From the NCBI GenBank assembly GCA_039182715.1, contig JBCDBY010000309.1, forward strand, positions 1 through 5,284: DNA of 5,284 nucleotides, given 5' to 3'. The notes below the pieces were generated by a model. That model ran no database searches. It was given only the letters and a program-made list of their open reading frames with translations, and was not told the origin of the DNA. The translations under genes were made by a program, and so were the position numbers. Below, piece by piece: positions 1 through 5,284 of the stretch (position 1 is its first letter; each line of letters starts with the position of its first letter). The stretch is from JBCDBY01 sp039182715 (lineage in GTDB: Bacteria > Planctomycetota > PLA2).

Positions 1-1146
1 GCCGAAGTAGTTCACCCACTCGCGCGGATAGAGCTCGCTGCCCATCGCGTAGTACTTCAAGTAGTGCTCGGCGCCCGGGCGCTTGCGCTCCCACATGGCG
101 AGATTGAGCGCGCAGATGTCCTCGGGCTGCGCGAACCACTCGAACGTCAGATGAGCGGGGCCACCCGCCGTACGAAGGCCATAGCCGGCCGGGATCGTGC
201 GCATCAGCTCTTCGAACGTGCTCTTCGCGAACGGCTCGGTCAGCGTCCGGACCCACGAGCGTCGCGTTTCCACGCTCTGCTTCGGGTAGTCGCGACAGAG
301 CTCGAGGAAGTTCCGGTTCAGCGCGGCCTCCTTGCCGCCTCCCTTGATGAGGAACATCTCGCGCGTGGTGAGGAACGGTGTGTTGGCCTGCGGCACCGAG
401 TTGTGCCACTTCACGAGGCCACGCTCGATGGTGCCGCGCCCCACGAGTCCGATCAGCAGATCGGTCGCGGTGTTGTCGCTGATCGAGATCATCTTCGCGG
501 CGAGATCGGAGACCTTGCGCTTCGTGCCGTCCCTGTCGTGTTGCGTATCGCCGGAAGGAAACGACTTGAGCGGCTCCCGGACGGTGACGACCGTATCCAG
601 GCTGATCGCGCCTTCGTCGATCTCCTGCGCCAGCGCCGCGAGCACGTACAGCTTGAAGATCGAGCCGAGCGGATAGGGGTCTTCGCTTCCCTTTACGTAC
701 GCGTCGATGCGGCCGGGCCGGCCCACGGCCCACGCGATGTCACCGCTCCGCGTGCGCGTATAGGTCTCGATCCGCTCGCGACTCCACTTCGGCGGCGCAA
801 CGCGGAACCAGTAGCCGACGATGCGCTCCTTGCCGTCGAGATGGCAGACGACGTGCGTGCTCGCGCGCTCCTGCTCCATGAGAAAGCGCACGCGCCGGGA
901 CGGACCGTACGGCGTCGTCGGATCGACCCGGAGGGACTTGATCTCGCCGTTGCCGCCCCACTGCTTGTAGACCGGCGTCAGCCTCGACGCGCCGAGCTGC
1001 TCGCGGGCCGCCGGCGCGATGAACGGGAGCGTCTTCTCCGCCTTGCCGGCCGCGAGATCGGCCCGCAACGCGTTCATGAAGCGTTGCTCCGCCGATTCGG
1101 GCGCAAGCACCAGCAGCAGGGCACAGAGCGAGTGCATGCGACACAT
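1..1146 (-). CDS. Secreted serine beta-lactamase-like hydrolase, Cpe/LpqF (ORF12-like) family, C-terminus cut off by window edge
   Basis: This is a class A beta-lactamase-fold serine hydrolase, open to the left edge (382 codons seen). The N-terminus has a short hydrophobic stretch (SLCALLLVLA) that looks like a signal peptide, with no proper lipobox, so export to the periplasm is inferred. Residues about 20-125 match the small NTF2/steroid-isomerase-like N-terminal domain of Cpe/LpqF proteins (motif near LTPVYKQWG). The catalytic domain follows: SIFK (Ser162 nucleophile, Lys165) and SDN (Ser223-Asn225). The third active-site motif (KTG, usually KGG in this family) should lie just beyond WVNYFG at the edge, so its presence is untested. 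The substrate is unknown; relatives include clavulanate ORF12 and mycobacterial LpqF, and true beta-lactamase activity should not be assumed. Possible starts are ATG 1146, ATG 1137 (just before the hydrophobic stretch) and TTG 1161; none has a good Shine-Dalgarno. An in-frame stop lies at 1177-1179. It is divergent from lpdA. Confidence 0.85.
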   Translation of the reverse strand, partial: MCRMHSLCALLLVLAPESAEQRFMNALRADLAAGKAEKTLPFIAPAAREQLGASRLTPVYKQWGGNGEIKSLRVDPTTPYGPSRRVRFLMEQERASTHVVCHLDGKERIVGYWFRVAPPKWSRERIETYTRTRSGDIAWAVGRPGRIDAYVKGSEDPYPLGSIFKLYVLAALAQEIDEGAISLDTVVTVREPLKSFPSGDTQHDRDGTKRKVSDLAAKMISISDNTATDLLIGLVGRGTIERGLVKWHNSVPQANTPFLTTREMFLIKGGGKEAALNRNFLELCRDYPKQSVETRRSWVRTLTEPFAKSTFEELMRTIPAGYGLRTAGGPAHLTFEWFAQPEDICALNLAMWERKRPGAEHYLKYYAMGSELYPREWVNYFG

Positions 1147-1174
1147 CGTAGAACGGGCCAACGCAACGCGCGGC

Positions 1175-1183
1175 TGCTAGAAT
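1175..1183 (+). promoter_or_regulatory. Extended -10 promoter element of the lpdA operon, likely giving a leaderless mRNA
   Basis: The sequence TGCTAGAAT is an extended -10 (TG, one base, then TAGAAT, five of six matches to TATAAT). Its last base is only 10 bases before the lpdA ATG at 1194, so a start of transcription about 7 bases downstream would fall at about 1190-1191, leaving a 5' leader of only 3 or 4 bases. No convincing -35 hexamer is seen at the normal spacing, which is tolerated with an extended -10. The bases between the box and the ATG are C-rich and carry no Shine-Dalgarno. This is inferred from sequence pattern only. Confidence 0.55.
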
Positions 1184-1193
1184 CCTCGCCCCC

Positions 1194-2597
1194 ATGAGCG
1201 TGAAAACCTACGACGTCGTCGTGCTCGGCGGCGGCCCCGGCGGCTACGTCGCAGCCATCCGCGCGGCCCAACTCGGACTCAAGACCGTGGTCGTCGAGAA
1301 GGACAACCTCGGCGGCATCTGCCTCAACTGGGGTTGCATCCCGACCAAGGCGCTGCTGAAGAATGCGGAGCACGCGCGCATCGCGCGGACCGAGGGCGCC
1401 GAGTGGGGCATCCTCTACGACAACCTGCGCTTCGATTTCGAGCGCGTCATCGCGCGCAGCCGCGACATCAGCGCGCGCATCGTCAAGGGCGTCGAGTTCC
1501 TCATGAAGAAGAACAAGATCGACGTCGTCCACGGCGCCGGGTCGATCAAGGACAAGACCACGCTCGCCGTCGAAGGAACAGATCCCAAGGACTCCGGGGA
1601 CATCAAGTTCAAGAACCTGATCGTCGCCACCGGCGCCCGACCGCGCCCGCTGCCCGGTGTGCCGTTCGACAAGGAGAAGGTGCTCTCCTACTTCGAGGCG
1701 ATGGTGCCCAAGGAGGTGCCGGAGAAGATCGCGATCATCGGCGGCGGCGCCATCGGCTGCGAGTTCGCCTACTTCTACAACGCGTTCGGCAGCGAGGTGA
1801 ACATCTTCGAGATGCTCCCGACGCTGCTCCCGAACGAGGACCCCGAGTGCACCAAGGAGCTCACGCGCAGCTTCAAGAAGCAGGGCATCAAGGTGCACGC
1901 CGGCGTGAAGACCGAGGTCTCCGTCACCAAGAACGGCGTTTCCATCAAGGCCGGCAACAAGACGATCGAGGCGGACAAGGTGCTCGTCTCGATCGGCGTG
2001 CAGGGCAACATCGAGAACATCGGGCTCGAGAAGGTCGGCATCAAGACCGAGCGCGGTTTCATCGTGACCGACGACCGCTACAACACGAACGTGCCCGGCA
2101 TCCGCGCCATTGGCGACGTGACCGGCCGCGTGATGCTCGCGCACGTCGCCAGCCACCAGGGCACCGTGACCGCCGAGGACATCGCGGCCGCTGCTTCCGG
2201 GGGCGGGGCGGACCACCTGGTCGACTACGGCACGATCCCCTCCTGCACCTACTGCCAACCGCAGGTCGCCTCGCTCGGCATGAGCGAGGAGAAGGCGAAG
2301 GAGGCGGGCTACGACGTCATGATCGGCCGCTACCCCTTCCGCCCGCACGGCAAGGCGGTCGCGACCGGCGAGAACGAGGGCTTCGTCAAGCTCATCTTCG
2401 ACAAGAAGTACGGCGAGCTGCTCGGCGCGCACATCGTCGGCCACGAGGCGACCGAGATGATCGCGGAGGCGGGCGCGGCGATTTCGTCGGGCGCGACGGC
2501 CGACAGCCTGGCGGCGACGATGCACGCGCACCCGACGATGTCGGAGGCGTTCCACGAGGCGACCCTGGATGCACTTGGACGCGCGATCCACATGTGA
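1194..2597 (+). CDS. lpdA: Dihydrolipoyl dehydrogenase (E3 component)
   Basis: This cytoplasmic FAD enzyme reoxidises the dihydrolipoyl group of E2 and reduces NAD+. The length, 467 residues, is normal for the family. Visible parts in order: the FAD dinucleotide-binding motif GGGPGG near residues 12-17; the redox disulfide in GGICLNWGCIPTK (Cys43, Cys48); ATGARP at 145-150; the NAD-binding GGGAIG at 183-188; the second FAD motif RAIGDVTG at 304-311; and the C-terminal dimerisation domain ending in HAHPTMSE, with catalytic His446 and Glu451. There is no N-terminal lipoyl domain. An unusual point is CTYCQPQ at 351-357, where most E3 proteins have a T-x-P-E type sequence. The start ATG is supported by the N-terminal motif position and by the promoter box just upstream, although it lacks a Shine-Dalgarno. 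It is the first gene of the operon and overlaps lipB by 29 bases. Mercuric reductase and glutathione reductase were considered; HPTxxE and operon context favour E3. Confidence 0.96.
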   Translation: MSVKTYDVVVLGGGPGGYVAAIRAAQLGLKTVVVEKDNLGGICLNWGCIPTKALLKNAEHARIARTEGAEWGILYDNLRFDFERVIARSRDISARIVKGVEFLMKKNKIDVVHGAGSIKDKTTLAVEGTDPKDSGDIKFKNLIVATGARPRPLPGVPFDKEKVLSYFEAMVPKEVPEKIAIIGGGAIGCEFAYFYNAFGSEVNIFEMLPTLLPNEDPECTKELTRSFKKQGIKVHAGVKTEVSVTKNGVSIKAGNKTIEADKVLVSIGVQGNIENIGLEKVGIKTERGFIVTDDRYNTNVPGIRAIGDVTGRVMLAHVASHQGTVTAEDIAAAASGGGADHLVDYGTIPSCTYCQPQVASLGMSEEKAKEAGYDVMIGRYPFRPHGKAVATGENEGFVKLIFDKKYGELLGAHIVGHEATEMIAEAGAAISSGATADSLAATMHAHPTMSEAFHEATLDALGRAIHM

Positions 2598-3186
2598 TCT
2601 CGGCGTCCTCGGGTACGAGGAGGGGCTCGCCGCGCAGCAGGAGTTCGTCACGCGGCGCGCCGCCGGCGAAATCGGGGACACGCTCCTGCTGTGCGAACAC
2701 CCGGCGGTCTACACGTTGGGCACCAACAGCGACGAGGCCAACGTGCTCGCCGCCGGGCCGATCCCCGTCGTGCGCACCGATCGCGGCGGCGAGGTGACCT
2801 ACCACGGTCCCGGCCAGCAGGTCGGCTACGCGATCTGCGACTTGAACGCGCGCGGCCGCGATCTGCATCGGCATATGCGCGATCTCGAGGAGCTCATGAT
2901 CCGCGTGCTCGCGCCGCTCGGCCTGCGCGGCGAGCGCATCGAGGGGCGCACCGGCGTCTGGGTCGACGGTCGCAAGATCGGCGCGATCGGCGTGCGCGTG
3001 CGGCGCTGGATCTCGTCCCACGGCTTCGCCCTCAACGTCGACTGCGATCTCGCGCACTTCGACGGCATCATTCCCTGCGGCATCCGCGACGCCTCCGTCA
3101 CCAGCATCGAGCGTGAGCTCGGGTGCGCGGTCGACGTGAAGGCGGCGTGCGCGGCCGCGTTCGAGGAGATCTTCCTTGGTTCCTAA
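2569..3186 (+). CDS. lipB: Octanoyl-[acyl carrier protein]:protein N-octanoyltransferase LipB
   Basis: LipB transfers octanoate from acyl carrier protein to the lipoyl-domain lysine of E2 (and to GcvH), the first step of endogenous lipoate synthesis; LipA then inserts the sulfurs. The 205 residues are a normal length. The family signature RGGEVTYHGPGQ is at 72-83. The catalytic pair is visible as Lys136 in GRKIGAIG and Cys170 in IIPCGI, and SSHGFALNV (149-157) is also typical. ATG 2569 lies inside the end of lpdA, about 9 bases after a GAGG at 2556-2559, and gives the expected N-terminus leading into LGVLGYEEGLAAQ. The 29-base overlap with lpdA and the 11-base overlap with the E1 alpha gene suggest translational coupling. 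Its place between E3 and E1 genes suggests it serves this complex first, though it could supply the whole cell. No lipA is present in the window. Confidence 0.96.
   Translation: MHLDARSTCDLGVLGYEEGLAAQQEFVTRRAAGEIGDTLLLCEHPAVYTLGTNSDEANVLAAGPIPVVRTDRGGEVTYHGPGQQVGYAICDLNARGRDLHRHMRDLEELMIRVLAPLGLRGERIEGRTGVWVDGRKIGAIGVRVRRWISSHGFALNVDCDLAHFDGIIPCGIRDASVTSIERELGCAVDVKAACAAAFEEIFLGS
3163..3168 (+). promoter_or_regulatory. Ribosome binding site deciding the TTG start of the E1 alpha gene
   Basis: GAGGAG lies within the last codons of lipB and ends 7 bases before TTG 3176, which is ideal spacing. The alternative ATG at 3194 is 25 bases away from it and has only a weak purine run (GCGAAAG) of its own. 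This favours the TTG start. Confidence 0.6.
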
Positions 3187-4180
3187 GCGAAAGATGCGCA
3201 CCACCACGCGCAAGGATCTCGACAGCCACGACCTGGCGTTCCTGCTGGGCCTCTACCGCGACATGCTGCGCACGCGCGCACTCGACGATCGCATCGAGGC
3301 GCTCTACAAGCAGGCCAAGCTGGTCGCCGGCTGCTACTCCTCGCGCGGCCAGGAGGGCTGCTCGATCGGCTCCACCGCGGCGGTCGGCGACGACGACGTC
3401 ATCGGCCCGATGATCCGCAACCTCGGCTCGCTCATTCGCAAGGGGCTGCCGATCACGATGGTGTTGCGCAACTACCTGGGTCGCGCGACCGGGCCGACCA
3501 AGGGGCGCGACGGCACGAGCCACTTCGGCGCGCTGGAGCACGGCATCATCGGGCCGATCTCGATGCTCGCCTCGCTCATTCCGGTCTGCGCCGGTGCCGC
3601 GCTGAAGTTCCAGATGAAGGGCGAGAAGAACGTCGCGCTCACCTGGATCGGCGATGGCGGCTCGAACGTGGGCGACTTCCACGAAGGCCTCAACTTCGCC
3701 GGCGTGATGAAGCTGCCCTTCGTGCTCATCCTCGAGAACAACAAGTGGGCCTACTCGACGCCGATCGAGTACCAGACCGCGGCGGAGAACTTCTGGTGCC
3801 GCGCGATGGGCTACGGCGTCGCGGCGGAGTGGGTGGACGGCAACGACGTGCTGGCGATGTACCAGGTCACGAAGGAGGCGGTCGATCGCGCGCGCAACGG
3901 CGAGGGGCCGACGCTCATCGAGGCGGATACGTTCCGCATGCGCGGTCACGCGATTCACGACGACGCCAAGTACGTGCCGGACGAGATGTTCGAGGAGTGG
4001 GAGAAGAAGGATCCGATCCTGCTGTTCGGGCAGCGGCTCAGGAAGGCGAAGCTGCTCGACGACGAGATCGAGGAGACGATCCGCGCGGAGGTGCGCGACG
4101 AGGTCGACGCGGCCACCGAGGACGCCATGGCGCAACCGCTGCCGGAACCGGGCGGCGAGCTCGGCGAGGTGTACGCATGA
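3176..4180 (+). CDS. Thiamine-diphosphate-dependent 2-oxoacid dehydrogenase E1 component, alpha subunit
   Basis: With the beta subunit, this forms an alpha2beta2 E1 that decarboxylates a 2-oxoacid on thiamine diphosphate and passes the acyl group to the lipoyl arm of E2. The 334 residues are typical for a short bacterial alpha subunit. The thiamine-diphosphate motif runs from GDG at 159-161 through EGLNFA (170-175) to NNKWAYS (188-194). A conserved loop begins RMRGHA at 254-259, with His258 likely contacting the cofactor phosphate. That loop continues IHDDAKYVP instead of the GHSMSDP of pyruvate enzymes or the GHHSTSDD of branched-chain enzymes, so substrate choice (pyruvate, branched-chain, acetoin or other) is left open and no symbol is given. 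The TTG start is preferred because of GAGGAG upstream; ATG 3194 would remove six residues. It overlaps lipB by 11 bases and ends in an ATGA overlap with the beta gene. Confidence 0.93.
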   Translation: MVPKRKMRTTTRKDLDSHDLAFLLGLYRDMLRTRALDDRIEALYKQAKLVAGCYSSRGQEGCSIGSTAAVGDDDVIGPMIRNLGSLIRKGLPITMVLRNYLGRATGPTKGRDGTSHFGALEHGIIGPISMLASLIPVCAGAALKFQMKGEKNVALTWIGDGGSNVGDFHEGLNFAGVMKLPFVLILENNKWAYSTPIEYQTAAENFWCRAMGYGVAAEWVDGNDVLAMYQVTKEAVDRARNGEGPTLIEADTFRMRGHAIHDDAKYVPDEMFEEWEKKDPILLFGQRLRKAKLLDDEIEETIRAEVRDEVDAATEDAMAQPLPEPGGELGEVYA

Positions 4181-5145
4181 TCACCTACATCGACGCCCTG
4201 CGCGAAGGCATGCGCGAGGAGCTGCTGCGCGACGAGAACGTCTATTGCCTCGGCGAGGACATCGGCACGTACGGCGGCGCGTTCCGCGCGACGGCCGGCT
4301 TCCTCGACGAGTTCGGCCGCCCGCGCATTCTCGACACGCCGCTCTCGGAGATCGCCATCGTCGGTGCCGCGGTCGGCAGCGCGCTGCTCGGCATGCGCCC
4401 GGTCGCGGAGATGCAGTTCGCCGACTTCGTCGCGAACGGCTTCAACATGCTCGTGAACTTCGCGGCGAAGGTGCACTACCGCTGGGGCGCGGCGTGCCCG
4501 CTCGTCATCCGCCTGCCGTCCGGCGGCGGGACGCGCGGCGGCCCGTTCCACGCGACCAATCCGGAGGCGTGGTTCACCCGCGTACCTGGACTCAAGGTGG
4601 TCTGCCCCTCGACGGTGCGCGATGCGAAGGGCCTGATCAAGGCGGCCATCCGCGACGACAACCCGGTGCTCTACTTCGAGCACAAGTTCCTCTACCGGCG
4701 GCTCAAGGAGGACCTCGGCAGCGACGAGGTGCTGACGCCGATCGGCAAGGCGCGCATGGTGCGCGAGGGCGACGACGTGACGCTGCTCACCTACGGCGCG
4801 ATGGCGTACCACGCGGAAGCGGTCGCCGAGGAGCTGGCCGGCGAGGGCGTGAGCGTCGAGGTGATCGACCTGCGCTCCCTCGTGCCGCTCGACGAGCAGG
4901 CGATCCTCGACTCCGTCAAGAAGACCAACCGCGTCGTCGTCTGCCACGAGGACACGCTCACGGGCGGCTTCGGCGGTGAGATCGCCGCGCGCATCGCGGA
5001 GTTCGCGTTCGAGCACCTCGATGCCCCGATTCGTCGCGTGGCTGCGCTGGACACCCCGGTGCCGCATGCGCCGCAGCTGGAGGATGCCTTCCTGCCGCAG
5101 CCCGCGGATATGAAGGCGGCGCTCGTCGAGACGGCGAAGTATTAG
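4177..5145 (+). CDS. Thiamine-diphosphate-dependent 2-oxoacid dehydrogenase E1 component, beta subunit (transketolase-like)
   Basis: This is the partner of the alpha subunit and supplies the acid residue that activates the cofactor. It has 322 residues, a normal length. The pyrimidine-binding half contains GEDIG (26-30), DTPLSE (53-58, with Glu58 the expected catalytic glutamate) and MQFADF (79-84). The RLPSGGGTRGGPFHATNPEA region (112-131) holds the conserved His125. The C-terminal transketolase domain shows VTLLTYGAM (201-209), EVIDLRSLVPLD (228-239) and GGFGGEIA (263-270). Where acetoin and pyruvate enzymes usually have HSQ, this protein has HAT. ATG 4177 overlaps the alpha stop as ATGA and follows GAGGT at 4166-4170 with 6-base spacing, so coupled translation is likely. 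An in-frame upstream extension exists but is just the shifted frame of the alpha gene. An E2 gene would be expected next, but an insertion sequence follows. Confidence 0.94.
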   Translation: MITYIDALREGMREELLRDENVYCLGEDIGTYGGAFRATAGFLDEFGRPRILDTPLSEIAIVGAAVGSALLGMRPVAEMQFADFVANGFNMLVNFAAKVHYRWGAACPLVIRLPSGGGTRGGPFHATNPEAWFTRVPGLKVVCPSTVRDAKGLIKAAIRDDNPVLYFEHKFLYRRLKEDLGSDEVLTPIGKARMVREGDDVTLLTYGAMAYHAEAVAEELAGEGVSVEVIDLRSLVPLDEQAILDSVKKTNRVVVCHEDTLTGGFGGEIAARIAEFAFEHLDAPIRRVAALDTPVPHAPQLEDAFLPQPADMKAALVETAKY

Positions 5146-5213
5146 GGGCTAGGCACTGTTTGAGAAGTGGGTTTCTGACCGATTCATAGGGAAGGGACCG
5201 CACCTCCCGCGCT

Positions 5214-5219
5214 GAGGAG
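5214..5219 (+). promoter_or_regulatory. Ribosome binding site of the transposase
   Basis: GAGGAG ends 6 bases before GTG 5226. It supports translation from that start and shows that the open frame running off the edge is a real gene start. Confidence 0.6.
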
Positions 5220-5225
5220 ATCGTC

Positions 5226-5284
5226 GTGATCCGACGGGTGAATCGGCATGAGTTGACTGACGAGCAGTGGGAAGTCATCGAGCC
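5226..5284 (+). CDS. IS5-family transposase, N-terminal fragment only (window edge)
   Basis: Nineteen codons and two bases are visible. From residue 7 they read RHELTDEQWEVIEP, the usual N-terminal signature of IS5-family (IS427/IS1031-like, DUF4096-type) transposases, normally continuing to a P-L-L-P sequence. GTG 5226 is chosen because it follows GAGGAG at ideal spacing. The catalytic DDE residues lie outside the window, so it cannot be said whether the gene is intact. In many relatives the transposase is split by a frameshift, which also cannot be judged here. The gene reads in the same direction as the operon. Confidence 0.8.
   Translation, partial: MIRRVNRHELTDEQWEVIE

Larger units (their letters stand above)
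5149..5284 (+). mobile_element. Left end of an IS5-family insertion sequence, truncated by window edge
   Basis: About 4-7 bases after the E1 beta stop the sequence becomes less GC-rich and noncoding, and a transposase start follows within 80 bases. The first element base is probably near 5149-5153 (the CTAG followed by GCACTGTTTGAGAAG). CTAG or its central TA could be the target site, as IS5 relatives often target TA or CTAG-like sites. The exact boundary and the terminal inverted repeat cannot be proven because the other end is outside the window. A TTGAGA at 5160-5165 could act as a -35 box, but no good -10 follows. Confidence 0.65.

Noticed and set aside
1168..1173. -35 box for the minus-strand hydrolase gene
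   Set aside because: At 17-base spacing from TACGAT the sequence is CCGCGC, with no resemblance to TTGACA; a nearby TTGCGT is only 10 bases away.
64..1197. Long plus-strand open frame of 377 codons opposite the hydrolase gene
   Set aside because: Its translation is Arg/Leu/Ala-rich with no recognisable domain, while the minus strand carries SIFK, SDN and a signal peptide. It is a GC-driven shadow.
1074..2681. Minus-strand open frame of 535 codons covering lpdA
   Set aside because: It is antisense to an unmistakable E3 gene, its composition is Asp/Val/Leu/Arg/His-rich and repetitive, and it has no known motif.
3098..4135. Minus-strand open frame of 345 codons covering E1 alpha
   Set aside because: It shows the same shadow composition and has no domain; the plus strand encodes a full E1 alpha.
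3745..4176. Upstream in-frame extension of E1 beta that would make a 466-residue protein
   Set aside because: The extension is the shifted frame of E1 alpha and is Arg/Gly-rich; ATG 4177 has a good ribosome site, an ATGA overlap and a normal family N-terminus.
3955..5067. Minus-strand open frame of 370 codons covering E1 beta
   Set aside because: It is a low-complexity antisense shadow with no motif.
5188..5211. Possible hairpin terminator after E1 beta (GGGAAGG facing CCTCCC)
   Set aside because: Only about four consecutive pairs form, there is no T run after it, and it lies inside the insertion-sequence end.

Overview
This window comes from a GC-rich bacterial chromosome. It holds most of a 2-oxoacid dehydrogenase operon, flanked by a divergent serine hydrolase gene on the left and the first bases of an insertion sequence on the right. 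Third codon positions are mostly G or C, and this produces many long open frames antisense to the real genes. The organism is probably a Gram-negative from Proteobacteria or a neighbouring high-GC phylum such as Acidobacteria, Myxococcota or Rokubacteria. I cannot place it more closely from the sequence.

Layout, left to right. Positions 1-1146 on the minus strand hold a secreted serine beta-lactamase-like protein of the Cpe/LpqF (clavulanate ORF12-like) type; its C-terminus lies beyond the left edge. A 47-bp divergent intergenic region follows. It carries an extended -10 box (TGCTAGAAT) so close to the next start codon that the mRNA may be leaderless. On the plus strand come lpdA (E3, 1194-2597), lipB (octanoyltransferase, 2569-3186), an E1 alpha gene (3176-4180) and an E1 beta gene (4177-5145). 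Each gene overlaps the next, by 29, 11 and 4 bases. At about 5146-5152 the sequence changes character, and a GTG-started IS5-family transposase begins at 5226 and runs off the window.

How the genes fit together. E1 alpha and beta form the thiamine-diphosphate-dependent decarboxylase. E3 reoxidises the dihydrolipoyl group of the partner E2. LipB attaches the octanoyl precursor of lipoate to the E2 lipoyl domain. The E2 gene itself is absent. It would be expected next, exactly where the insertion sequence sits, so it may have been separated from the operon or may be encoded elsewhere. The substrate of the complex cannot be read from the sequence: the E1 motifs differ from textbook pyruvate and branched-chain enzymes.

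No RNA gene, CRISPR array or clear terminator was seen, and nothing here looks like a wholly new system. The points most worth a second look are the insertion in place of E2, the tight overlap of lipB with E3 and E1, the probable leaderless start of lpdA, and the variant motifs in E1 and E3.
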